41,889 bases of DNA from positions 1 through 41,889 of the forward strand of contig JAFRPC010000006.1 in assembly GCA_017429325.1 (NCBI GenBank), written 5' to 3'. A program made the position numbers and the translations under genes. This DNA comes from Oscillospiraceae bacterium (lineage in GTDB: Bacteria > Bacillota > Clostridia > Oscillospirales > Oscillospiraceae). Below the pieces are notes generated by a model that ran no database searches, was not told where the DNA came from, and saw nothing but the letters and a program-made list of their open reading frames with translations. This document shows, in pieces, positions 15,543 to 22,787 of this stretch (its first letter is position 1; each line of letters starts with the position of its first letter).

Positions 15543-17045
15543 ATGGAGCGGCAATATCTTGCCATTGACCTGAAATCCTTCTACGCCTCGGTGGAGTGCG
15601 TGGAACGGGGATTGGACCCTCTGAACACGAATTTGGTGGTGGCCGACGAGAGCCGCACCGATAAAACCATCTGTCTGGCAGTCTCCCCCTCCCTGAAGGC
15701 CCACGGCATTCCGGGACGTCCCCGGCTCTTCGAGGTGAAGCAGGCCGTGGTGCGCATCAACGCCCGCCGTCTGGGGGCGGCGCCTGCCCAGCGTTTCACC
15801 GGGTCCTCGGTCTTCGCCGACGAGCTGCGGGCCAATCCCGGACTGAAGCTGGACCTCATCATCGCCACGCCCCGCATGGCCCGCTACATGGACTGCAGCG
15901 CGGGGGTCTATCAGACCTATCTGAACTACGTCGCCCCGGAGGACATCCACGTCTATTCCATCGACGAGGTCTTCATCGACGTGACCCCCTACCTGCGGAC
16001 TTATCAATGCACAGCCCGGGAGCTGGCCGGACGCATGATCCGGGACGTGCTGCGCCGCACAGGCGTCACCGCCACCGCCGGCATCGGCACCAACCTCTAT
16101 CTCTGCAAGGTCGCGATGGACATCGTGGCGAAAAAGCTCCCCGCCGACGCGGACGGGGTACGCATCGCGGAGCTGGACGAGCGCAGCTACCGGGAGCAGC
16201 TCTGGGAGCACCGGCCCCTGACGGACTTCTGGCGCATCGGCCACGGCATCAGCCGGAGGCTGGAGGCCAACGGCCTGTTCACTATGGGGGACATCGCCCG
16301 CTGCTCCCTGGGAAAGGACCACGAGCGGCGGAACGAGGCCCTGCTCTACAAGCTCTTCGGCGTCAACGCGGAACTGCTGATCGACCACGCCTGGGGCTGC
16401 GAATCCTGCACCATGGCGGACATCAAGGCCTATCGTCCCCAATCCAGCTCCCTCTCCGTGGGTCAGGTCCTGCATCGGCCCTACAACTGGGAGGAGACCC
16501 GGCTGATCGTCCGGGAGATGGCGGATTCCCTGGTCCTGGACCTGGTGGAAAAGGGCCTCGCCACGGACCAGCTCGTGCTCTCGGTGGGCTACGACGTGGA
16601 AAATTTGAAGACCCCCGAGGCCCGAAGCGGCTTCGGCGGCCCCACGGCCCGGGACTGGTACGGCAGGACGATGCCCCAGTCCGTCAACGGCTCGGTGAAT
16701 TTGGGGCGGCACAGCGCCTCCACCAAGGCCCTCACCCAGGCGGCGGTGGCCCTCTTCGAGCAGATCGCGGACCCACATCTGACGGTGCGGCGGCTCTGCA
16801 TCGCGGCGAACCACGTCCGCAGCGAGACGGAGCTGGCCCAGGTCCCCGCCCAGCTCAGCCTCTTCTCCGACCCGGAGACCGAAGCCGCCCGGGAGGCCGA
16901 GGCCGAAAAGGAGCGCCGCCAGCAGGAGGCCATCCTGGCCATTCGGAAGAAATACGGTAAGAACGCCATCGTCAAGGCCATGAATCTCCAGGAGGCCGGC
17001 ACCGCCATAGATCGCAACGCCCAGGTCGGCGGCCACAAGGCATAA
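15543..17045 (+). CDS. Y-family DNA polymerase (DinB/UmuC type)
   Basis: The 500-residue protein is a translesion polymerase. The first metal-binding motif is AIDLKSFYASVE (D9, with F13/Y14 at the steric gate) and the second is YSIDEVFIDVT (D141, E142). The palm, fingers and thumb regions are followed by a little-finger domain (from about 300, LSVGQVLHRPYNWEETRL). It copies damaged DNA at low fidelity. Length and the C-terminal tail, rich in A, E and R, match the UmuC-like proteins common in Clostridia rather than the shorter DinB (about 350-420). No umuD or lexA gene is nearby. The frame opens upstream at 15450, but the ATG at 15543 has AGGAGG before it and begins the conserved domain. Its stop lies in a long inverted repeat. 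Confidence 0.93.
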   Translation: MERQYLAIDLKSFYASVECVERGLDPLNTNLVVADESRTDKTICLAVSPSLKAHGIPGRPRLFEVKQAVVRINARRLGAAPAQRFTGSSVFADELRANPGLKLDLIIATPRMARYMDCSAGVYQTYLNYVAPEDIHVYSIDEVFIDVTPYLRTYQCTARELAGRMIRDVLRRTGVTATAGIGTNLYLCKVAMDIVAKKLPADADGVRIAELDERSYREQLWEHRPLTDFWRIGHGISRRLEANGLFTMGDIARCSLGKDHERRNEALLYKLFGVNAELLIDHAWGCESCTMADIKAYRPQSSSLSVGQVLHRPYNWEETRLIVREMADSLVLDLVEKGLATDQLVLSVGYDVENLKTPEARSGFGGPTARDWYGRTMPQSVNGSVNLGRHSASTKALTQAAVALFEQIADPHLTVRRLCIAANHVRSETELAQVPAQLSLFSDPETEAAREAEAEKERRQQEAILAIRKKYGKNAIVKAMNLQEAGTAIDRNAQVGGHKA

Positions 17046-17078
17046 GGCCGGCGCTTCCGCATGGGCCTTATGCCTTGT
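17035..17078. repeat. 15-bp perfect inverted repeat over the polymerase stop codon
   Basis: ACAAGGCATAAGGCC (17035-17049) is exactly repeated in inverse at 17064-17078, with a 14-base loop. It contains the polymerase stop codon and marks the junction with the AT-rich restriction-modification island. There is no T run on either strand, so it may end transcription poorly; it could equally be a scar of insertion. Confidence 0.8.
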
Positions 17079-17093
17079 GAAAATATTGCGTTA

Positions 17094-17849
17094 TTATCTT
17101 ATTTTTCGAAAAATGAAAAGATACTCATGCGCGATCAACAGGAAATCATACCGCTCCTTTCGATTGAGCCACTTCATGGTTCCACGGCAATTATGCTGCT
17201 CTTTAATAACAATCTCTTTGAGAGAAAACCCGGCCTTTTCAAATAATTGCATCACATAAAACGCCAACGGTATTATGTAGCCTCGCTCCCGAATATCTCC
17301 CACCATTATAGCGCAATATCTTCCATATTTTATCACTCTGTAGCACTCGTGTGCAACCTTTTCCATTTCGTGAAGGTATTCATTTGCTGCCAAGCGCGAG
17401 AGATCTCCTTCGATATCCACACTGTACTGAATGATGTTTGAATAAGGGGGATGCGTGCAAATTAGGTCAATGCTGTCATTCGGAATGAATAAAAGGTTCC
17501 TGGCATCTCCGACCCTAAGGTAAACACGGCCATCTGTCTCACTGCGTTGAATTTTGGTTTTTCTCCGACACCATGCGATTGCTTCTGCATTAATGTCTAT
17601 ACCTATTACATCTCTCTTTAGAAGTTTTGCCTCAGTAAGCGTTGTTCCTCCTCCCGCAAATTGATCCAGTACAAGGTCTCCTTCAGAAGAATACCGAAGA
17701 ATTACATTTCGCGGAATAAAAGGAGACCAATTTCCTCTCCATTTTGCATCGTGGTTTGCCCAATCCCCGTGTGATGGGAATGACCAAACAGAGGTTGTTT
17801 CCAAGGAAAAGTCCTTTGGCTCCCAACAGATTTCATCATGATTGTTCAT
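17094..17849 (-). CDS. Site-specific DNA methyltransferase (N6/N4 amino type)
   Basis: The 251-residue protein is an SAM-dependent amino-methyltransferase. The SAM-binding motif I is DQFAGGGTT (62-70), the acidic loop is VIGIDINAEA and the catalytic motif is THPPY (132-136), a variant of the D/N/S-PPY of DNA amino-methylases. The order, motif I before the PPY motif, and the C-terminal KEQHNCRGTMKW box match a family of compact DNA methylases found with restriction systems. A separate target-recognition domain is not obvious. It is the last gene of the island, 25 bp after the nuclease candidate, with no strong ribosome binding site. It may protect the other strand of an asymmetric or hemimethylated site, but the target base is not readable from sequence. 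Composition is clearly AT-rich compared with its neighbours. Confidence 0.85.
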   Translation of the reverse strand: MNNHDEICWEPKDFSLETTSVWSFPSHGDWANHDAKWRGNWSPFIPRNVILRYSSEGDLVLDQFAGGGTTLTEAKLLKRDVIGIDINAEAIAWCRRKTKIQRSETDGRVYLRVGDARNLLFIPNDSIDLICTHPPYSNIIQYSVDIEGDLSRLAANEYLHEMEKVAHECYRVIKYGRYCAIMVGDIRERGYIIPLAFYVMQLFEKAGFSLKEIVIKEQHNCRGTMKWLNRKERYDFLLIAHEYLFIFRKIR

Positions 17850-17874
17850 ATCTGATATTCATGCAGAGACGGTT

Positions 17875-19146
17875 TTAGCTGCTTTCTATTATACTAAGAA
17901 TCCAGTTGACCCATCCTATAATTGTCGATGCCCTCCGAAAATATGTGCTGTCAGCTTCAACATGAAATAGCTCGGACTGTTTCATAATCTGCATAATTGT
18001 GTTAACGTCCGGCATCTCTCCGCACTGTAGATGGCGTTGTAATGTCTCTCGGAATACCTTATGCTTCATGATCTGGGAAATAATTCCCAGTTGTCTTTCC
18101 CTGTAAGGAAGCGCCATGATCTGTTGTCCGCATTCAGAAAGGCCAAAACAGATCGCCCCGTTGACCCGGTGCTTTTCGATCATCCCAAGGTAGCGGCCTG
18201 CATCCGTGTAATAATTTGTTTGTCGTGAATCAAACGCATATCTCGAAGTAATTTCATCTCTAAACAAGGGTCTCTCTCGCAAAAGCTCCATAAGATTGAC
18301 AACTCGCGACATACTGTTAGCCTGCGGGAAAGGAATATCAGACTCATGCACTATCGCTAAAGAATCAAGAAGTTGCTCAAGATCTGTCAAAGTAATATCT
18401 GTTTCAATCATATAATTTTTCTGCTTTACAAGATGTAAGGAGTTGTAATCCTTTGGATCGTCAAACTGGTATTGATATAAATAAAACACGCCATTTGAAA
18501 AAATGAAGAACACCGGTTTTATCGGCTTAGTTACTCTGTTGCTCCACACTCTGTAAGGGTAGTAAAGCTGTCGCACCAAAAAATCGTCAGACAGATCTCT
18601 TTTTGCTTCTAAAATCGACAAATTGCGTATTCCTTCATATGCCGCATCAATCTCAATCTGTGAATTGCTAACCTCAATATGCAATGGTCCGGCAGTAGTG
18701 TTAATGCAATAATCAAATTCACCTGAGCCCATGCGCCCGCTGACGGTAGGAACTAAATCGTCATCCTCTAAAAAATCAGTCAATATCCCAGTTGCGCTTG
18801 CGCAATTAATCGCGATTGTCTCACTCACCAGGTATTGCGGCATAAGGCTCTGAAGATATAAAGGAATAGAAACCCGTTGAATGTCAAGCGAAGGTTCTTC
18901 GAGCTCACAGTAGGCAGAAAAAGAGGAAATGATATAATCTCCTCTTGTAATTGGAAGGATTGCGAGGTTGTTCTCAGAAAAAATTAACGGCAAATTAACC
19001 TTATGATCAAATTTTGTCATGAGCCGGGGCTCTCTGAATTCTTTTATTTGATCTGCCGTTATTTTACAGTATCCCAAACGACAAACCTCGTCCAGGATGT
19101 GGTATTTGGAAAATAGCTTTTCCCACGCATCATCATTTCGCCCCAT
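17875..19146 (-). CDS. Candidate type II restriction endonuclease, PD-(D/E)xK type
   Basis: The 423-residue protein has no obvious well-known domain name, but residues 140-200 look like a nuclease core: GEFDYCI, HIEVS, D167 and E171 in EIDAAYEG, then the E-x-K triad ILEAK (E180, K182), then QLYYPYR. The region after about 270 (SRVVNLMELL, then ITSRYAFDSRQTNYY) resembles a winged helix-turn-helix. Its place between two DNA methylases makes a restriction enzyme the best explanation. The ATG overlaps the methylase upstream by 14 bases; a GAGGAGG site lies 15 bases before it, further than usual. The cognate site is unknown; the flanking D12 methylase would fit a short palindrome such as GATC but this is a guess. 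The assignment is an inference. Confidence 0.7.
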   Translation of the reverse strand: MGRNDDAWEKLFSKYHILDEVCRLGYCKITADQIKEFREPRLMTKFDHKVNLPLIFSENNLAILPITRGDYIISSFSAYCELEEPSLDIQRVSIPLYLQSLMPQYLVSETIAINCASATGILTDFLEDDDLVPTVSGRMGSGEFDYCINTTAGPLHIEVSNSQIEIDAAYEGIRNLSILEAKRDLSDDFLVRQLYYPYRVWSNRVTKPIKPVFFIFSNGVFYLYQYQFDDPKDYNSLHLVKQKNYMIETDITLTDLEQLLDSLAIVHESDIPFPQANSMSRVVNLMELLRERPLFRDEITSRYAFDSRQTNYYTDAGRYLGMIEKHRVNGAICFGLSECGQQIMALPYRERQLGIISQIMKHKVFRETLQRHLQCGEMPDVNTIMQIMKQSELFHVEADSTYFRRASTIIGWVNWILSIIESS

Positions 19147-19975
19147 AATTTGTAATCAGTACCTCCTCAACTGCCCCGCGCTTTCTGGCATCAGAATTGA
19201 TAGCACGTCTGGCATGTACCGTTTTCACATTATAGTCCGCATAGAGTTCCCTGATAAACGCCGTTGAAGAATTGGATAAAAGAAATTTGATTCCGCGCCT
19301 CGTCAATTCATCACAGCATCGTTTTAATCGCCTTTGCTCCTCTCGATCAAATCCGCCTTTATTGTAACCAGTAAAGCTGGCTGTATCTGAAATCGGATCA
19401 TAAGGGGGATCTATATAGACAAACCCTCCTTCCGGAACACGTTTCATTGTTGCTTCAAAATCCTCACTGAATAGCTGAATTCCCGGTGCTGACAGGTATT
19501 TGTTTACCGCCCGCAAGGTAGGCGCATTTACAATATTTGGATTTTTATAATTTCCAAACGGAGAATTAAACTCCCCAGCTGCATTAACTCTAAATAATCC
19601 ATTATAACAGGTTTTGTTCAAATAAACTGTGCGAGCAGCTTTATTTGTATCAGTTAGCAAATCATAATTTACTTTATCCCGATCTAAATCCCGAATTCGA
19701 TAATATGCCTCCGCCGTGTTTTCAAACTCCTGCAATTGAATTATTAATTCCTCAACATTATCTCTTATGACCCTATAAACTCTCATCAGATCGTCATTCA
19801 GATCATTAATGATAGCTTTCTTCGGCTGAATCTCAAATAGTACTGCTCCACCGCCCAAGAACGGTTCGCAATACGTTGAAAATTTTTTTGGCAGTAACGG
19901 TACGATTTCATCTATAAGCTGCCGCTTTCCACCTACCCATTTCACAACAGGAGCAACCAACTGATTCTTTGCCAT
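19133..19975 (-). CDS. D12-class (Dam/DpnM-like) adenine-N6 DNA methyltransferase
   Basis: The 280-residue protein is an alpha-class adenine methyltransferase. The N-terminal SAM-binding region has KWVGGKRQL (12-20) and PFLGGGAVLFEI (38-49); the catalytic motif DPPY is at 189-192, and IINDLNDDL is the acidic motif. Such enzymes methylate adenine in short sites, GATC being the best-known case (Dam, DpnM), but the site cannot be assigned from sequence. It is the first gene of the three-gene island, with its own promoter and an AGGAG site 12 bases before the ATG. The last codons overlap the nuclease gene, so methylase is made before nuclease, a usual safety arrangement. Composition is AT-rich, unlike the flanking rny and polymerase genes. 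Confidence 0.94.
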   Translation of the reverse strand: MAKNQLVAPVVKWVGGKRQLIDEIVPLLPKKFSTYCEPFLGGGAVLFEIQPKKAIINDLNDDLMRVYRVIRDNVEELIIQLQEFENTAEAYYRIRDLDRDKVNYDLLTDTNKAARTVYLNKTCYNGLFRVNAAGEFNSPFGNYKNPNIVNAPTLRAVNKYLSAPGIQLFSEDFEATMKRVPEGGFVYIDPPYDPISDTASFTGYNKGGFDREEQRRLKRCCDELTRRGIKFLLSNSSTAFIRELYADYNVKTVHARRAINSDARKRGAVEEVLITNYGAK

Positions 19976-20017
19976 AGGAAATGCACTCTCCTCTTACCAC
20001 ACATTCTGCTTATTTAC

Positions 20018-20046
20018 ATTGTACTCCAGCTGATTAAATAATTCAA
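20018..20046 (-). promoter_or_regulatory. Promoter of the restriction-modification island
   Basis: Minus strand TTGAAT (20041-20046), 17 bp, TACAAT (20018-20023), about 40 bp before the methylase start and just downstream of the rny terminator. Confidence 0.75.
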
Positions 20047-20056
20047 GTCCTTTTGC

Positions 20057-20089
20057 AAAGACCCGTGCGCGATTTGCGCACGGGTCTTT
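20057..20089 (-). terminator. Terminator after rny
   Basis: A perfect 14-bp inverted repeat, AAAGACCCGTGCGC (20057-20070) with its complement at 20076-20089, directly after the rny stop codon. The arms end in T-rich sequence; the T run on the minus strand is short (TTT then GC), so efficiency is uncertain. Confidence 0.75.
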
Positions 20090-20092
20090 GTG

Positions 20093-21643
20093 TTACTTGG
20101 CGTAATCCACGGCCTTGGTCTCGCGGATGAGGTTGATCTTGATTTGGCCGGGGTATTCCAGCTCGGCTTCGATCTTCTTGGCGATCTCCCGGGCCATAAG
20201 GACCATATTGTCCTCGGAAACGTCCTCGGGCCGGACCATGATGCGGACCTCGCGGCCTGCCTGGATGGCATAGGCCTTCTCCACGCCGGGGAAGGAACCG
20301 GTGAGCTCCTCCAGCTTCTCCAGACGGCGGATATAGCTCTCCACGTTCTCACGCCGGGCGCCGGGCCGGGCCGCCGAGATGGCGTCCGCCGCCTGCACCA
20401 GGCAGGCGATGACCGTCTTGGCCTCCACGTCGCCGTGGTGGGCCTCGATGGCGTGGACGACCTCGGGGGATTCCTTGTACTTCCGGGCCAGCTCCACGCC
20501 CAGCTGGACGTGGCTGCCCTCCATCTCGTGGTCCACGCTCTTGCCCAGGTCATGCAGCAGACCGGCCCGCTTCGCCAGGGTCACGTCCTCGCCCAGCTCG
20601 GAGGCCAGCAGGCCCGCGATGTGGGCCACCTCCATGGAGTGGTTGAGCACGTTCTGGCCGTAGGAGGTACGGTACTTCTGGCGGCCCAGGAGCTTGATGA
20701 GCTCGGGGTGCAGGCCCTGCACGCCGGTCTCGAAGGCGGCGCGCTCGCCCTCCCGCTTGATGGTGGCCTCCACCTCGCGGCGGGCCTTCTCCACCATGTC
20801 CTCGATGCGGGTGGGGTGGATGCGTCCGTCGGCAATGAGCTTCTCCAGGGCGATCCTGGCGATCTCCCGGCGAACCGGGTCGAAGGAGGAGACTGTGATG
20901 GCCTCCGGGGTGTCGTCGATGATGAGGTCCACGCCGGTGATGGTCTCAAGGGTCCGGATGTTGCGGCCCTCGCGGCCAATGATGCGGCCCTTCATCTCGT
21001 CGTTGGGCAGGGCCACGACGGAGACTGTGGCCTCGGCGGCGTGGTCGGCGGCGCAGCGCTGGATGGCGGTGGAGATGATCTCCCGGGCGAGCTGGTCGGC
21101 GTTGTCCTTGAGCTCGGCTTCGATGTCCTTGAGCTTGACAGCGGCGTCGTGGCGGGCTTCGGCCTCCACGTTTTTGATGATGAGGACCTTGGCCTCTTCC
21201 TGGGTCAGGCCGGAGATCTTCTCCAGCATTTCCATCTGGGACTTCTTGATGAGGTTGACCTCCTCCTGCGACGCGGCCACGGCCTGCTGCCGCTTGTGGA
21301 GCTCCTCCTCTTTGCGCTCAAAGTTGTCCAGCTTTTTGTCGAGGGATTCTTCCTTTTGCTGCAAACGGCGCTCCTGCTTGCTGAGGTCGCTGCGGCGCTC
21401 TTTGATCTCCCGTTCGTTTTCGGTGCGAGTTTTATGGATTTCTTCCTTGGCCTCCAGAAGCATTTCACGCTTCTTGCTCTCTCCGGCCTTGATGGCCTCA
21501 TTATAAAGACGCGTGGCTTCTTCGTCCGCGCTTTTTATCTTCTCAACCGCGTCCTTCCGCATTTTCATGAAAAGGAGCCCGGCTGCAATTGTGCCAACGG
21601 CGATGCCCAACAGGGGCAGGAGAATAAACCAAAACCATTCCAT
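20093..21643 (-). CDS. rny: Ribonuclease Y
   Basis: The 516-residue protein is the membrane-bound endoribonuclease that starts mRNA decay in many Firmicutes. It has an N-terminal membrane helix (about 3-24), a long charged coiled coil (about 25-190), a KH RNA-binding domain (about 205-270, [17 protein letters not shown]) and an HD metallo-phosphohydrolase domain with the catalytic pair H364-D365 in LLHDLGKS. The length is that of the family. A frame-extending GTG lies four codons upstream, but the AAAGGAGG site ends right before it, so the ATG at 21643 is the start. It stands alone between a consensus promoter and a hairpin terminator and is divergent from the pseudouridine synthase gene. Confidence 0.97.
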   Translation of the reverse strand: MEWFWFILLPLLGIAVGTIAAGLLFMKMRKDAVEKIKSADEEATRLYNEAIKAGESKKREMLLEAKEEIHKTRTENEREIKERRSDLSKQERRLQQKEESLDKKLDNFERKEEELHKRQQAVAASQEEVNLIKKSQMEMLEKISGLTQEEAKVLIIKNVEAEARHDAAVKLKDIEAELKDNADQLAREIISTAIQRCAADHAAEATVSVVALPNDEMKGRIIGREGRNIRTLETITGVDLIIDDTPEAITVSSFDPVRREIARIALEKLIADGRIHPTRIEDMVEKARREVEATIKREGERAAFETGVQGLHPELIKLLGRQKYRTSYGQNVLNHSMEVAHIAGLLASELGEDVTLAKRAGLLHDLGKSVDHEMEGSHVQLGVELARKYKESPEVVHAIEAHHGDVEAKTVIACLVQAADAISAARPGARRENVESYIRRLEKLEELTGSFPGVEKAYAIQAGREVRIMVRPEDVSEDNMVLMAREIAKKIEAELEYPGQIKINLIRETKAVDYAK

Positions 21644-21746
21644 AACTCCGCACACCTCCTTTCATAAAGAATTGGGTATGCCGAGAAAAAGAAAGCCCGG
21701 ACTGCCATCCCCTACAGGCAGAGACGAGCAAACTAATCCATTTGCT

Positions 21747-21775
21747 ATTGTAACCTCTGCTTGAATCATTGTCAA
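21747..21775 (-). promoter_or_regulatory. rny promoter
   Basis: Minus strand TTGACA (21770-21775), 17 bp, TACAAT (21747-21752), a near-perfect sigma-A promoter about 100 bp before the rny start. It faces the promoter of the divergent gene at 21794. Confidence 0.85.
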
Positions 21776-21793
21776 GGGGAAATTATGTCAATC

Positions 21794-21822
21794 TTGCTTT
21801 TTTCTGTTCAACCGGGTATAAT
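21794..21822 (+). promoter_or_regulatory. Promoter of the pseudouridine synthase gene
   Basis: TTGCTT (21794-21799), 17 bp, TATAAT (21817-21822), 43 bp before the ATG at 21865. The two back-to-back promoters are only 18 bp apart at their -35 boxes. Confidence 0.8.
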
Positions 21823-21864
21823 AGAGTTCCAAAACATGCCGCAAAAGTGAGAGGAGGCGTTTCC

Positions 21865-22710
21865 ATGGAGCTCCGCTGCGTGATGGCCCGCAGGGCCAGG
21901 CTGCTTTCCGCCCTGCGGCGGGAGCTGCGCATCTCCGACGGGCTGGTCCGGCGTCTCAAGCCCATGGACGCCTTTCGGGTCAACGGGGAGAGCGCTCACA
22001 CCGACCGCCTCCTGGTCCCCGGAGACGTGGTGACAGTGCGCCTGGCTGAAGCGGCGCCGGACTTCCCGGCAGAGGACGGCCCCCTGGAGGTCCTCTGGGA
22101 GGACGAGTGCCTGATCGCGGTGGACAAGCCCGCGGGCCTGATCGTCCACCCCACCTTCTCCCGCCAGAGCGGGACCCTCGCCAACTACCTGCTGGGCCAT
22201 TACCGGCGCACGGGCCAGGCCTGCGGGGTCCACGTCCTGACCCGGCTGGACCGGGACACCATGGGCGTGGTGGTCTTCGCCAAAAGCGCCTGGGCCCACT
22301 GGCTGCTGATGGAGGAGCTGGACCGGGGCCAGGTGGAGAAGGTCTACGAGGCCCTGACCGTGGGCGGGCCGGAGGCCGACGAGGGCCTCATTGACCTGCC
22401 CATTGCAAAATGTCCGAACCCCAGCCTCCTGCGCTGCGTCAGCCCCGAGGGCAAGCCCGCCAGGACCCGCTACCGGGTCCTGGAACGGGGCCCGGTCTGC
22501 CGCCTGGAGCTCCGCCCTCTCACGGGCCGCACCCACCAGCTCCGGGTCCACTGCGCCCACGAGGGCTTCCCGATTTTGGGAGACCCTCAGTATGGAGACG
22601 GCGCGGCGGAAGCGCATTGTACCGGTCAACGGCTGGTGGCCCGGCGCGTCACCCTGACCCACCCTCTCACCGGGGAGCGGCTGACCTTTATCTCCCGGAT
22701 ACCTTTATAA
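21865..22710 (+). CDS. RluA-family pseudouridine synthase
   Basis: The 281-residue protein converts specific uridines in RNA to pseudouridine. The N-terminal 70 residues resemble an S4-type RNA-binding region (RISDGLVRRLK, PGDVVTVRL); the catalytic domain has IAVDKPAGLIVHP, then HVLTRLDRDTMGVV with the catalytic aspartate after RL, then GRTHQLRVH. It could be the 23S rRNA or tRNA type; the target cannot be read from sequence. The frame is open to 21769, but the ATG at 21865 has GAGGAGG upstream and lies properly below the promoter. It is a single-gene unit, ending just before a very strong hairpin. Confidence 0.93.
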   Translation: MELRCVMARRARLLSALRRELRISDGLVRRLKPMDAFRVNGESAHTDRLLVPGDVVTVRLAEAAPDFPAEDGPLEVLWEDECLIAVDKPAGLIVHPTFSRQSGTLANYLLGHYRRTGQACGVHVLTRLDRDTMGVVVFAKSAWAHWLLMEELDRGQVEKVYEALTVGGPEADEGLIDLPIAKCPNPSLLRCVSPEGKPARTRYRVLERGPVCRLELRPLTGRTHQLRVHCAHEGFPILGDPQYGDGAAEAHCTGQRLVARRVTLTHPLTGERLTFISRIPL

Positions 22711-22716
22711 TATTAT

Positions 22717-22771
22717 AATACCCGTGGGGCCGTCCGTTTCGCAGAAACGGACGGCCCCACGGGTATTTTGT
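22717..22771. terminator. Perfect 24-bp hairpin terminator
   Basis: Left arm 22717-22740, three-base loop, right arm 22744-22767, all 24 pairs matching, followed by TTTTG on the plus strand. It ends the pseudouridine synthase mRNA and probably also shields it from the convergent mrdA transcript. A smaller hairpin, TGCCGC-TGC-GCGGCA with TTTTA, follows at 22771-22785. Confidence 0.93.
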
Positions 22772-22787
22772 GCCGCTGCGCGGCATT

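Noticed and set aside
17094-20010. Prophage or integrative element around the restriction-modification genes
   Set aside because: No integrase, tRNA, direct repeat pair or phage gene is seen at the edges.
20057-20089. attachment site at the island's right end
   Set aside because: It is a symmetric hairpin directly after rny and best explained as a terminator; no matching copy at the left end.
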